DNA of 64,000 nucleotides from Ottelia alismoides. Taxonomy: Eukaryota; Streptophyta; Magnoliopsida; Alismatales; Hydrocharitaceae. Numbering within the stretch: the stretch's first letter is position 1; each line of letters begins with the position of its first letter. This document shows positions 35,367-48,202 of the stretch, piece after piece. A program made the position numbers and the translations under genes. The DNA lies in contig JAZKJV010010623.1 in NCBI GenBank assembly GCA_037367405.1, positions 186,001 to 250,000 on the forward strand, read 5' to 3'. The notes beneath the pieces are model-generated. The model was given only the letters and a program-made list of their open reading frames with translations. It did no database searches and was not told the origin of the DNA.

Positions 35367-37043
35367 TCAGACAAACAGTTGTTGGATGGCATAGTCTGAA
35401 TCTTTCAATGCCGCAGGTACTGTGAAGATGTCATCATGGTGCATTAGCTGAATAGAGTCAACAACAGCCAAGAATGCATCTGGTTCGAGGTAAGGCTTCA
35501 GTAGTTGGTCGTTGACGACGAAGGGTTGTGCGTCAGGAGACAAATCTGATAGAGCGATGCTGCCATTGTCACGCACCTCACATACTCGAAATGGCCCTGT
35601 CCACTTACTCTTTAATTTGCCTGGGAATATCCGCAACTTTGCATCAAATAACCACACTTTCTGTCCAACGTCAAAGGTCTTTCGTCTGATGTGTCGGTCA
35701 TGCCAGCGTTTCACCTTCTCCTTGTACATTAAGGTGTTATCGTATGCGTAGTCTCGGAATTCCAAGAGCCTGTTCAGATCGTCTTTTCTCTTCTGACCAC
35801 TTCTGTGTGAGTCCAAATTACAACTGTTGATTGCCCAAAGAGATTTGTGAATTAATTCCACGGGCAGATGGCATGGTTTCTCATATACAAGACGGTAGGG
35901 CGACATGCCCAAGGGAGACTTGTAGGCGGTTCGGTAAGCCCATAGAGCTGAGTCCAAGAGTTGAGACCAGTCTTTTCTGTTTGGCCTAACAAGTTTCTGC
36001 AATATGGTCTTGATTTCTCTGTTTGATAACTCTGCCATGCCATTGGTCTGGGGATGATAAGGAGACGCGACACAGTGATCGATGTCGTACTCCTTCGTTA
36101 ATTTCTTGACCTCTTTGTTGATGAAGTGACTACCCCCGTCTGATATGATAATCTTTGGTATCCCAAACTGCGAAATGATGTTCTTCTTCAGAAACTGGCA
36201 AACTGTTTTGCTGTCGGCGGCTCGGGCGGGGATAGCTTCAACCCAACGACTCACGTAATCGACGGCAAGAAGGATGTGCTCAAAACCTTGACTGTTAGGG
36301 AAAGGTCCCATGAAGTCAATGCCCCATGCATCAAAAACGTCTGCTATCTGAATGATTTTCAGAGGCATTGAATCTTTGGCAGTGAGTGTACCTTTCAGTC
36401 GCTGACAGTCAATACATCTTTTAACAAACTCTGCTGCATCCTTGAATAATGTGGGCCACCAGAAGCCACATTGCAATACTTTCGTTGTCGTACGATCTCC
36501 AGAATGATGTCCACCAGATTCGAGCAAATGACAATGCTTGAGGACACTAGATTGCTCTGTTTGAGGGATGCACCTGCGCCAAATACAATCTGCTCCTTCT
36601 CTGAATAAAAGAGGATCCTCCCATTGGTAGAAGCGGATGGTCGACATGAATTTGTTCTTCTGATTCTTCGTCCAATCCGATGGTAGTACCCCAGAGGCGA
36701 GGTAATTGACAATATCGGCACACCAAGGGAGAGAATCCACAGCTAAGATGGCTTCGTTAGGGAAGGTTTCTGTGATAGGTGCATTGCTCAGAGGAGGCTC
36801 ATGCTGCTCTATTCTGGAGAGATGATCTGCTACCACGTTCTGAACTCCAGACTTGTCCTTGATTTCCAAATCGAATTCCTGGAGGAGAAGGATCCAACGA
36901 ATCAGTCTTGGCTTGGCATCCTTCTTCTGCTGTAGGTACCGGATAGCAGAGTGGTCCGTGAAAATTGTGACTTTTGATCCTAAAAAATAGGATCTGAACT
37001 TCTCTAAGGCGAAAACCACAGCCAGCAACTCTTTCTCTGTCAC
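35367..37043 (-). pseudogene. Athila RNase H and integrase
   Basis: A 558-codon open frame starts inside RNase H ([20 protein letters not shown], then [10 protein letters not shown]) and continues into an HHCC zinc domain ([20 protein letters not shown], then CIDCQRLKG). The integrase core follows with [25 protein letters not shown] and [18 protein letters not shown], giving the Asp-Asp-Glu triad. The C-terminal domain includes [32 protein letters not shown] and GPFRVCEV. The frame is uninterrupted and ends at a natural stop. It is out of register with the upstream RT frame, so the shift (near 37070-37085) would stop it being made as part of the polyprotein. Confidence 0.95.
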
Positions 37044-37066
37044 TGTATAATTCCTTTGTGCTTCAT

Positions 37067-38905
37067 CTAATGTCTTGCTGGCAAGTGAATGGCATAGGGC
37101 GCCTTGTCTTTTCTCTGCCCCAGGACAGCTCCGACTGCAAAATCTGACGCATCGGTCATTATCTCAAAGGGAAGAGTCCAGTCGGGAGGCTGTAAGATTG
37201 GAGACTGAGTGATAAGCTCCTTCAATTGATTGAAAGCAAGGAGAACCGGCTGATCAACAATGAATTCAGTCTCCTTGCACAAGAGTTCTGTCAGAGGTCG
37301 GGCAATGCGGCTGAAATCCTTGATGAATCGCCTGTAGAATCCCACATGCCCCAGGAATGACCTCACATACTTCACTGACTGAGGTGGTTGAAGATTTGAA
37401 ATGACATCCACCTTTGCTGGGTCGACTTCCATGCCACGTTTGGAAACGACGTGGCCCAGCACAATACCTTCTGTGACCATAAAGTGGCTCTTTTCCCATG
37501 AGAGCACTAGATTGACTTCCCGGCACTTCTGAAGCACTCTGTCTAGGTGCTCAAGACAAGCATCGAAACTATCACCGTAGATGGAGAAATCGTCCATGAA
37601 CACCTCAAGAAAACTGCCTACCATCTCGGCGAAGACTGCTAACATGCATCTTTGGAAAGTTGCAGGTGCATTGCACAATCCAAAGGGCATTCTCTTGAAG
37701 GCGTAGGTGTCGAACGGGCAAGTGAAGGTAGTCTTCTCTTGGTCTTCAGGGGCGATCGCCACTTGGTTGTACCCGGAGTACCCATCCAGAAAGCAGAAGA
37801 ACTCCTTGCCTGCTAATCTCTCCAGAACTTGATCAATGAATGGCAAGGGGAAGTGGTCCTTCTTGGTTGCTGCATTGAGCCGGCGGTAGTCAACACACAC
37901 CCGCCAGGATGTCGGTACCCGAGTTGAAATTTCCTCTCATTTATCATTTGTAACCACGGTAAGCCCAGATTTCTTTGGAACTACATGCAGTGGGCTTACC
38001 CATTTTGAATCGGATATGGGATAGATGAAGCCTGCGTCACACCATTTCGTGATTTCTTTCATAACGACGTCCCGAAGGTTAGGGTTCAACCTTCTCTGAA
38101 ATTCGCGGGATGGCTTGGCATCTTCTTCTAGATAGATATGATGTGAACACAGAGCTAGATTTATCCCTCGGAGATCTGATACGCTCCAACCAAGTGCCTT
38201 GCGGTTCTTTTCTAGAACCTCGAGAAGTCGAGATTTCTGATCCGAATTCAGCCTGCTGCTAATGATGACCGGATACATTTGCTCTTCACCCGTAAGGAAA
38301 GCATACTTCAGGCCTGCAGGAAGTGGCTTGAGTTCTGGCTTTGATCTGTCCACTTTATCTGTCACTTCAGATACCATGCTGGTGGTGGGATGTACTTTGA
38401 GGCTGGTGCCATCCTCATCATCCTGTTGAGATCCCGGAGATGCACCGAACAGTTCTGCACTAAGCTGATCATGTTTGGTCTGGAGTGGATGCTCAAGAAG
38501 ATGCGCCTGCATCTGAGAATCTGTCTCCCAAGAGTCATCGGAGCATATGTTGACTGCGCTTTCCAAGTCCTCCTCAAGAGTGAGGATTTCTCGGGTCCAT
38601 GGATCGTCCAATGATAACTCTGAATCTCTGATCTCCGCAATGAAATCATAGTCTGCTTCTGATGCTGCCTGGCTCTCATCAGTCGTGGAATTCTGCTCTT
38701 TGTTCATGTTTATCGTGATTTGCTGGGTGTTCGAGCTGAAAGTGATCTTCCCAGACCCGTAATCAACCACGGCACCTGAAGTACGGAGGAATGGTCTGCC
38801 AAGGATGATAGGGGTCTGGAGCAGGGGTGTAGGTGAGTCCATATCAAGGACTACAAAGTCAGCTGGAAATTTCATCTCCTGCACGGTAACTATGACGTCT
38901 TCCAA
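37067..38905 (-). pseudogene. Athila protease C-terminal part and reverse transcriptase
   Basis: Frames 38905-37937 and 37900-37067 are in register, split by TGA at 37939-37937. The first holds the protease end (VVLDMDSPTPLLQTPIILGR) and the RT entry block (SDSKWVSPLHVVPKKSGLT). The second carries RT motifs WRMCVDYRRLN-like, FIDQVLERLAGKEFFCFLDG, RMPFGLCNAPATFQRCML, the catalytic FMDDFSIYG, LGHVVSKRGMEVD and FLGHVGFYRRFIKDFSRIA, then the RNase H start [18 protein letters not shown] frameshift near 37070-37085 separates it from the next frame. The nonsense codon falls between RT motifs, just before the first palm block. Confidence 0.95.
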
Positions 38906-38941
38906 CAGACCTTGGGGCCGCTTGACAGATCGATCAGCGAA

Positions 38942-40407
38942 CTAAAGGATCATGTGTGTCTGCTTGAGCGGTCCCAGCCCGAATTCTCGCATTATGGATG
39001 AGGGCAGAAGGTTGATGGAAGAACCAGTGTCAAGAAGAGTACGCTCGAAGACCTGGTCAAAAATCACACAACTGATAAGAGGTGCTCCTGTATCGTGCTT
39101 TTTCTGGGGGAGGTTGCTGATAGTTGCAACTGTGGCCATGGAGAGAACGTGTTTTTCTTCTTCTCGACGTTTGTTGTCTTGCGTTGGGCGACGCCTGTTA
39201 GTACATGCCTCTTTCAGTCCTTTCTTTACAGCTGGCATGTATTCCACGGCCTTCAACAAGGGAATCTCAACAGTCAATTTATCCAAAATATTCACAACAC
39301 CTGGATCAGACAATGCCTTTTTTCGTTTTGCAATTTTTTTGGATTTTTGTATTGCATGCGGAAAAGGAATATTTACACCACTAGAAGGAAAATGAGAGTT
39401 CTTATTTACATCAAAATCATTGCCCACAGAATGTTGTACATCCAGACTACAAAAAGGAGTACAAGCTGGATCTGAAAATGCTGGTGTTGCGGGGCAATCA
39501 AAAAGGGTAGCGTCGGCTCCATCGGCTGGCGATGGATCGGTTGCTGCTGGCGGCTCCTCCAAGGCTGGCGCGGCTTTGCTTCTACTACAAGCTTCTTTTT
39601 GGTGTTTTTGCTTTTGCTGATTTTTTTGTGTTTTTGGCTGGAGTTGCTGCTGACAAGGCACGACGGCTGGACTGGCTTCTCCTTCTTCTTCCTCCTCACC
39701 CGCCCTTGGAGCTGGCACGGCTGATGCGGAAGATGACGATCCACCTGTTTCTTTATTCACCCCACTGGTAGTAGCAGGCGGAGGCAAGGACCTACCGCTC
39801 CTGAGAGTAACAGCATTAGAATAAACAGTAATATCGTTACCAGACACGGACAGGACATCACATTCTACCTGCTCTTTCTTCTTGAAATTGTTGGGGTTAG
39901 CTTCGACCTGCGCCGGAATAGTAGTTCGGGTGGCGGTCAGGTCATCAAGCCATTTTGTCATCTCCGCCAGCCCTTTAACAAGCTGGGATAGACACTCCAT
40001 GGTGGGACTAGCAGGGGACATATCAGAAGATTCAGCGTGCAGACCACGTTGTTGTTGGGTAGATGGGTGGGGAGGCTGTTGTTGGTGGTGTTGCTGTGGT
40101 GGTGCAGGAAGTTGAAGCTGTTGATATGACGGAGGAGTATACTGCTGATATTGTGGAGAGGGGGCAGCCGCGTACTGGTGATACGGCTGCGAGTGGCGGT
40201 ACTGCGGCTGCTGTTGATACGGAAAGTTCTGCCTCCATTGTTGTGCAAACTGGGGAGGCTGCTGGTACTGCTAGTGCTGCTGGTGCTGCTGGGAGGATTG
40301 ACCAAAATGACCACCCTGAGGTTGGTGGTACTGCCGGTTGGCAAATTGCTGACCCTGAGGTTGTCCCTGAGGACGGGTCGGCTGTGCATCCTGAGTCCAT
40401 ACCCCAT
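38942..40407 (-). pseudogene. Athila gag C-terminal tail and aspartic protease core
   Basis: The minus-strand frame runs through a Gln-rich stretch (40400-40100), has TAG at 40273-40271, then continues from 40021 through SPTMECLSQLVKGLAEMTKW, a low-complexity linker and the protease core: LLDTGSSINLLPSSIMREFG carries the catalytic DTG. It ends with TAG at 38944-38942, where the frame continues as protease after the stop. This is the Athila arrangement, in which gag, protease and RT are one product. The active-site triad is intact in this copy. Confidence 0.92.
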
Positions 40408-40419
40408 TTACTTCTTGAA

Positions 40420-41781
40420 TTAGGGGTGGTGGTGGAAAGACTGGATCAGGTACAGGAAGGAACTCTGGTTGGTATACGACCATCTGCTGCTGCGGCGGGC
40501 CCTGGTCGGGTGCCTGCACGCAGTACACGTGTTGGACTGCCAGTGGCTGCTGGCTCGGCTGAGGCTGATGTTGCGGTTGCTGCTCGTCCTTCTTCTCAGC
40601 GAGAGCGTCTGATGGTGAAGCCGACTGGACAGAGTTGATCGTGCCGACCAACAGTTCGAGGTACTGTTGATCTGATCTAGCTTATCCAGGTTCTGGGTCC
40701 TCTTTTCGATCACAGCGAGTTTCTCGAGGTCCTGTGATCGCTTCTCAATGATATCTACTTTGGAGAGATGGCCCCCGATGATGCTGAGGTTGGAGCTCTC
40801 ATCTCTCTCTGCTTCCTTGGATGCAGCCATGTGAACTTGTTTCTGGAGGATCTGGGGCTGCTTCTGGTATGCCTTGGATGAAGAGAGGGCGGCCTCTCCT
40901 TCGGCCATTTCTTCAAAAATCTACCAGACAACATCTTCATCCTTGTTGAAATGGGAGCCCCCACAAGCTGCGTCCACGAGCCTTTGGCTTTCTATGTTTA
41001 GTCCCCCAAAGAAATGCTGGACCAAACTGGTCTTCGGAATATCATGATGGGGACACTTCTCCTGCAGATCAGTAAATCTCTCCCAAGCCTCGTGTACTGA
41101 CTCATGTGCTCCTTGGGAGAAGTTACTGATACAGGCTCGCATCTGGTTGAGCTGGCCGAGAGGATAGTATTTGTGCAGGAAGGCGGAATTTAACTCCTCC
41201 CAGGTCGTCACGACCTTTCCCAAATGATTGACCCAATAGAGGGCCTTGTCCTGTAGACTGAAGGGGAAAGCCATCATCTTGACAATGTCCAGGGGGACAT
41301 TCGGATAGTGGGTGGTGCGGCAAATGCGGGAGAACTGCTGGAGGTGAATGTACGGCTCTTCGTTTGTGTTTCCATGAAAGGCAGGGAGAAGGGCTATGAA
41401 CTGGGGCTTCAGCTCAAAGTGAGCGTGTACCGGTGGAATGAGAATCCACTCGGTCATCTGGCTGTCTCCCGGATTATATGTTTCTTTGAGTGTCGGCTTC
41501 GGTGGTGGTAATTCAAGGTCATCATCAGGAGGATCATCACCTCCTCCACCTCCACCTCCTCCTCCCCGGCCTCCTCTGCGTCTGCCTCCTCCTCCATCGT
41601 CACGGTTCATCATGTCATTCAACATATCCTGGAATGCGGTCTGTGTAAGGGCATGCTCGGTCAGCTACTGCTGTATAGCCTGGATAGACGCCAGTAGTTG
41701 TGCATTAACTTGGTTCTGATCTGGCATCTGCCCCTCTGGTATGGGTGGCTGCTGACCCTTGCCCTTTCCTCCTGGAGCCAT
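40420..41781 (-). pseudogene. Athila gag, with two TAG codons and a frameshift
   Basis: The likely start is ATG at 41781 (MAPGGKGKGQQPPIPEGQ), 65 bases after a splice-acceptor-like site. TAG occurs in frame at 41667-41665 and at 40923-40921. Between them lies the Athila capsid: FHGNTNEEPYIHLQQFSRIC, MMAFPFSLQDKALYWVNHLG, TWEELNSAFLHKYYPLGQLN, HEAWERFTDLQEKCPHHDIP and HFFGGLNIESQRLVDAACGG. After the second TAG the frame reads on (IFEEMAEGEAALSSSKAYQ) to about 40655, where a frameshift moves it into the Gln-rich frame. Gag would form the particle. No zinc knuckle was seen. A glycine/arginine-rich patch lies near 41585-41530. Confidence 0.93.
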
Positions 41782-44073
41782 GTCAGGGTCTGAGTCGGAC
41801 GAGATGAACTCCAGAGTAGTCTCCAGGGCTCGCACTGGCTTCTATCTGCAGAATGAGATAGTCCGAATCAGATCACTTGCAATTAACTTTCAGCTGTCGT
41901 GATTAAGCTGGAATTTAGGTCAACCCCAGCATGTTGTGAACGGAAAAGGATGTAGACTGTAATCGACTCCCATTCACAACGACGGACGTGGGACAAAAGT
42001 GATCCCAGTTTATTGGGTGGCCAAGAGAAAGGTAGAAAACGAGGAGTCTGGAGATCGATCCGCGAAGTCCGGATCGGGTTCTCGGGAATCGCCTCGAAAT
42101 TATTGGCGGAGTTGAGTCTATGTAATCGATGTAGGTGTCGGCATGGTCCCGACAAAACCATCCATGGATCAACTTCGCGAAGCACAAGAGAATGTCGGAT
42201 TGTTGGAAGAATGATACGATGGTCAACGAGGAATAAAAGGAGTGTAAAACAGTAGAAAGGCTCGGTTGAGCGGGGTGGTCAAAGGGAGACACAACAAAAT
42301 GTGCGCAAAGGCGCGGGACTTTGATCTTTGAACATTAATCTAGATCCATACAAACACAATGCAAAATTGGGTTCACCAACTCACGCCATGTGAAGTCGTG
42401 AAAGCTCGGCTATTTATTATCTTTTCATTTTTAGAGTTGTGATTTTTCAGGCATATCTTAGAGAGAGAGTACTGCCGGAAGAGTATCATGTACTTGTCCT
42501 CCTCCTGTGTAACCTGTAGTCTGTACTTTTTGGAGTCCTTGTAACCCTTCCTGGATCCCTACTCAGCCAAAGAAAAGAGAGAGGAAGCCGATAGGCGAAA
42601 CCAATACTTCGGTTCTCGCTCGCAACGAAATCACCCGTGAGCGTGCAAGAACCTACTCGGACGCAGGACAATGAGACAGACACCCCCGTGAAGGCATGGC
42701 CTATGCTCAATACTTCGGACAGGGTCGATGCTCTCACAACAGAGAGTCACCATTGGTGACCAAGTCCTACTCGCCTACGTACGATAGAAGCGCCATTACT
42801 TCGGAAATCCAGGCGATACACAAGGCAGTTGCAGACTGGGTTTTGGGCTTTAATCCTTAGGGGTCGCACTCGCTCAAGGGAGTAGGGTTTTGGTCCCCCT
42901 CCAAGGTACCTGAAAACAATGAGGGCTTTATGAACCCGGTACAATGATAGTCCATTACGAATTTTAATTAAGGTCAAAGTTTATTTAGCAGTCCCCTTGT
43001 TTTAATTTTTTGGGTTTTCACTTTTTTTGGATCTGTTTCATACCAGCGCCTAACGTTTTTGTAGATTTTCATTTAAGTCCTAGGTGCTCAAAATCAGAGG
43101 GAGATAGCGGAAAAGCCGTGCAAGTGGTTCCATGATGGAAATCTCACCATTGAACCGAATGATGCATACTGAGTTAGAAGACTTACTGTGCATCCCAGCT
43201 CTCTCCATGTGGTATGCAAAACAGAATTTTTAAACCTATCTACATGTCGATATGCAAGGCACAAAATCGCCCTAATTAGCGTGAAGAACCATAAGCCGCT
43301 AATTCATCTCTAGCCCAAGAGAGTCCGGTCTTGGCTCACCCCTCCTCTGCTCAACAAATTGAGGGTAGGAGAAAGTGCTTTACAGGGTTCGCTACGGCAC
43401 AGAGGGCTAAGAGACAAATTAACAACTTGTTTAAGTTTGATTAGATCCAAGCGAAGTAGACTATAGGAACATGCATTCTTATTAATGTTTGGACCTAGCT
43501 ACCGAGTCAAGCAACCTATATCTAGGGGCTCCAAGCACATAAAACAAAATAAAAGAAAGGCGGAAAGCTCAAAACTTCGGGAAACAAAATAAAAGAAGGC
43601 GATGAAAACTCGAAAAAGCCGCGATGAGGCCCCCAGGTGAACAATCACCCGGGCACTGGACCTCATTGTGAAGAGTAGAGTCCTGTTTAATTACATGCCA
43701 AAAATGTCTCTCTCTCACCATAAATTACAAAATAAATAATCCTAAGTGTCTAGCTCTAACTAATGCCCATCTCCTTGCTTCCTTGGTGCTCTCTCCAGAT
43801 GGTTATGAGAAGAAGACCTTCCTCCCCCAAGCTTGGATACATTGGCCTCCTAAGAAGCCATCCTCGCGTGGCGGGCCCTCGCATCAAAGTCACAAAAAGA
43901 ATGCATTAGTAAAGCTCAATCAATAAAATAGAGCAGATAAAACAATCACAAGACATAAATCAATTAAGCATGGTGATCAATAGCAATAAAAATAGTTGCT
44001 CACAAAATTGAATAATAAATCAAGAATCTTTTTATACAAGAATGACAACATGAATTAGGCTATGCTCATTGCA
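41782..44073 (-). other. 2.3-kb untranslated leader of the large Athila element
   Basis: Noncoding sequence lies between primer site and gag. Just upstream of gag the minus strand reads CTATCTCATTCTGCAG then ATAG, a good 3' splice acceptor at 41847-41846. Other content (short frames near 42490-42980 and 41883-42290) has no recognised family. Confidence 0.7.
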
Positions 44074-44090
44074 CCCCGGCAACGGCGCCA
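44074..44090 (-). promoter_or_regulatory. Primer-binding site of the large Athila element
   Basis: Minus strand TGGCGCCGTTGCCGGGG lies two bases inside the 5' LTR end. It is the Athila-type primer site, complementary to the 3' end of plant tRNA-Asp. Confidence 0.9.
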
Positions 44091-44092
44091 TC

Positions 44093-47000
44093 TGATAACA
44101 CGAATAAACCACGAGAGTCACCATGAATAAATAATACAAAGGTGTCGCTGAGGCGACCACTCGCAGAATGCGCGGGTTAATCAGCAATTAACCCACAATA
44201 AAAGAATACAACAATAAAGCTCAAAAAGAAGTGTGAATTAATCTTTATTTACTCTACCATAAAATGTACAGGGACAAGCATGTAGAGGTCGAACCACAGA
44301 GAGCAATCCAAAATGCAATAGCATGTATCTCAAAGTCATCCTTGTGTGGGTTTTGAATTTTAAAATATATATTTTTTTTGTTTATTTATTTTTTTATCTA
44401 TTTTTTTAATATAATATAATTAGGTAATATATATATAATATAAATATATAAATACACGTATACCCATGGAGGGTTAGTATATATCATACAATATATATAT
44501 ATATAGGTATGTATAAGGATAATAAAAAAAAGGGTAGATATATATATATATTAAGGTTAATAAGTAGATATAAGAATGCATACAAATAATTAAATATATA
44601 TATATGTATATAAATAATTTTTTTTCTTTTTTTTGTTAGAAAATACATATATATATATACATAAAGGGGTACAAAAATATTTCAAAAATGGTCAAAAATT
44701 CAGAAATAAAGTCTTTTTGGAATTTTCATGATTTTTACTGTTTTTGTGATTTTTGGGCATTTTTGCAAACATTTTTAGTACTTTTAAATAGCTAAATAAT
44801 AGCAAACAGTGGACTAGGTACTGGCTGTTACAAAGATAGACCTTAAAAATAGCTAACAGCCTCAAAAATTTTCCACACTATTTTTCTAATAAAGATAATA
44901 AAATATACATAAATAGGGCCTGAGTTTATATTTTTCTGATTTTTCTTTGATTTTTTATATTTTTTTGAAGTTTTTTGGTATTTTTGGATTTTTAAGGTTT
45001 TCCTTTTGATATTTTTAGGGATTTTTGGACTGACACTAAAATAGGTCAAAATACACCATAGGGAATTTTTTTTGGAATTTTTCAAGGCATTTTCATATTT
45101 TTTTGGGATTTTATAAGTTAGACAGTGAATAAAAGACATGTTTTTGATTTTTAATAAATGCAAAAATGCAACAAAATGCAAAACTAAAAATATGGCGTTC
45201 AAGCACAACCAAACAGAAGCTTAAGTCTATTTTTACAAAATTTTTCGATTTAATAAGGAGCACAAAATAAATAGACAAAGCATTCAAAAATTAAATGGCC
45301 TGGCAGGGGTATTTTTGCAAATAAAATATCTCACAGGGGCATACATGCAAAAAATTACAATAAAAAATACACTTTAACTTTTATTTTCAGGACCATTTAA
45401 TAATTACAGGGACCCGGCGGGGCTTAAATGCAAAATTTCACGTGCCTCACGTGATTGCTGCACGTGAGGCGCGGAAGGACTAAAGTGCAAATCTTAAAAC
45501 ATCGGGGGTCCTTCTGCAAAATATACATTTTATTTACAACTGAGACTTTTATTTTTGGCATTAAATAATAAATACAAAAAGTAGAGGGGCTGGATGTGAA
45601 GTTTACCCCTAAACAAAGCGTGGCATCCAACGGCGCAGCGCTCTTCACTTGCCACGCGTCGCCACTTCCTCGCCCGATGACGCTTCGCCGATGGGAGGCT
45701 GAGATTAGATCAGCCAAGCCGATCTGACGGTTGATGCGATGCTCCATCTGACGGTGCTGATGCGATCTGGGCTGGGACCGCGATCAGACAGTGAAGACGA
45801 AGTCACGAAGAACAGGGAAGAACTCCCTCTTCCCCGACCTTCGATCCGGTGCTGCTCGCTCGTCCGGCACTCCCTCGGGCATCTGATGGTCCAAATAGCT
45901 TCCTGGCAGGGCTCTCTAGCTGGTGGAGGTGTCTGATCGAACGGAGGGTACCTGGAGCGGCGCCACGAGCTTGATGAAGAAGCGGAGCTCCAGGTACCTT
46001 CGCTCGCTTGGGCTTCGTCTCCTGGCGTGCTTTAGTACACCTAACCTGCACAGAAAGGAAGAGGGGCTCGAGGCGATGCTCCTCGACCCGTGGTTTGGAG
46101 CTGCAACGCAAAAATGAAGGTGGGCGGAGGGGCTCCGGCGAACGGCGAAGGAGGAGCCCCGATTCGCCAGGACCTAGAGTCTTGGGTTGAACAAATGAGT
46201 GCAATAGATGGAGAATGCGTTGAGGTTCGAGATGGGGTGAACGAGGCGGTCGGAGACAGTCGGATCAACAGTGGAGAAGTCGCCGGAGCTGAGCTCCGGC
46301 GAACTTCGAATTTCGATTTTTAAGCTACAGGCATCAATTAAAACCTAATCTAATGACTGGAATGAAAAACTAACATCTAAGACTAACTAAAAATGCATAG
46401 AAGGTCAGCTCTTATACCTGGGGGCCTCTAGGGAGCAGGGCGGACGCCGGAGCTCCGCCACGACAAAACTCTCCTTCCTCCGGCCAAGTCAAGGTGCTGG
46501 GCTACTCCCCCTGTCACGAGGAACAATCCAGGAGCAAGATCTGGGCTTTAGGTTGGAATAAAAGTGGCCCAAAATGAGAAAGGAGGCGGAGCTTCTAATT
46601 TATAAACATTGGCAAGAGGCCTTATTGACCGACGATTATTGCATGATCTAAAGAGTATTAGGTTGATCCAAAGAATTGGCGGGCTTCAGTGATGATTAGA
46701 GAACAATTCTTGTGTAGGAAGCATCTTCGATTGATGGATGGTATGCCCGGGAAAAATGGGAGAAGATGGGCGAAGAGACACGCTAAGTCACATCGGGCGG
46801 CTGGGGGAGCAGTTGACCGAGCGGTCAACTGTTGACGGCCTGTGATTCGTCCAGGTCAGCCGCTAGGAGACAAAACAGGGAATCTGATGAGAAATTGAAT
46901 TATTTGATGCCTTAAATGATTTTATTAATTTTTTCTTATAAAATATAAATTGTGTATTATTTCGTCTAGTATTTATTTACGATTTTTATTGAATTTTTCG

Positions 47001-48197
47001 AGGTGTTTTATTATAGTTTAATTTGAATAATGTGTATTTGTATGTATTTACATGTATTTTTATGTATTTTTATTTTTAATTTGTTTATTTTCTTTTATTA
47101 TTTTATTGGCTTATTTTTTAAATTTATAATTTATTTTTATGAGTATAAAGATATTTTTGTTTGATTTTTATGAGTTTATTTATATTTTTAAATAAATAGG
47201 TATAGATGTATGTAGGTATACTTATAGGTCTTTTATCTATGTATTTTGTACACTTAATTTATTTATTGTATTTTCTTTCTTTTTATTTTGGTTTTGTAAT
47301 TTTAATGAGTTATGTATAATGTATACATTATTATAAAAATATAAAAGAATAAAAGAATCAAGGGTTAAAATCCTTTTTATTTATGTATAAGTATATAGCA
47401 TAGGTATTTTGTCTATGAATTTGTAGACTTATTTTATTTTACAAATTAATTTTGGTTTTCTTTAACTTCTCTTATGCATATACATTATGTACATTATTTA
47501 CAAAATTCTAAAAATTTGAATTTATACAAATAATGAATATTGAATAAAATGAATATCTAAATCAGTCCTATATACTAGGAGGGCCAAAAACCTAACTTCT
47601 GCATATGGACTCCAAAAATCATGAAACCAATTTTATTAAATAGTTTATGGAATGCTATATACAATTAAAGGTTAGTTTGGGTGATTTGGAGTTTTTATTT
47701 GCAAGATATGGGTCTGTGAAGTTGAGATTTTGGCTTTTTATTCTGTGTATAAAATGTACACGGGGTATTATTTTTACACAACTCAATTTTGTATTTTTAG
47801 TTACATTATTATCTACAACTTTCATGTACAAAGTTTCTTTATTTGATGAAGAAATAATTATGTACAAAATAGGTGCCAAAAATGCATAAATGAATGAATT
47901 AATGCATGAGGTATTTATTGTACACTGGCCCTTATCTCCCCCTACTTTATTCCTTGTCGACCAATACCATTCTGGCCTTGGTCTCGGGGTTTGGGTCATA
48001 AAATATTTACAATATTTTATTCCTTTTTCTTTTCTCTTCTTTATTCTATAATTTTGGCATTAAAACCTTATTTAATGTGGAATTAATACAATGAATCATG
48101 AATGCTATTATATACAATTTGATGTTATTTACTTGCATTTGCTGGGGTTTTTGAGGCCAAAATGATAGAATAAAGGTGATGAAATGGAGATTCATCA
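44093..48197 (-). repeat. 5' LTR of the large Athila element (4105 bp)
   Basis: It is the same length as the 3' LTR, with scattered substitutions and small balancing indels. In element orientation it holds the active promoter position: a TATAAATT box near 46597 (TATAAATA in the other LTR), a leader of roughly 150 bases, a 93-base intron-like segment (46417-46325, CAG/GTATAAG to GCCTGTAG), then GC-rich sequence. Overlapping frames in the GC-rich part (for example minus-strand 46204-45803 and 46268-46041) occur in both LTRs. They match no known protein and may be upstream frames or chance. Confidence 0.95.
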
Positions 48198-48202
48198 AAT
48201 AC

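Larger units (their letters stand above)
28517..48197 (-). mobile_element. Structurally complete Athila-type Ty3/gypsy retrotransposon, 19.7 kb
   Basis: Two 4105-bp LTRs bound the element, and AATAC flanks it on both sides (28512-28516 and 48198-48202) as a perfect 5-bp target duplication. In element orientation the order is 5' LTR, tRNA-Asp-type primer site, 2.2-kb leader, gag, protease, RT, RNase H, integrase, a 2.7-kb noncoding 3' region and 3' LTR. The protein blocks match the Athila lineage. LTRs of 4.1 kb are long for Athila. By eye, sampled LTR blocks differ by only a few percent. Nonsense codons and frameshifts prevent it from making a full polyprotein, so it would need help in trans. 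Confidence 0.95.
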
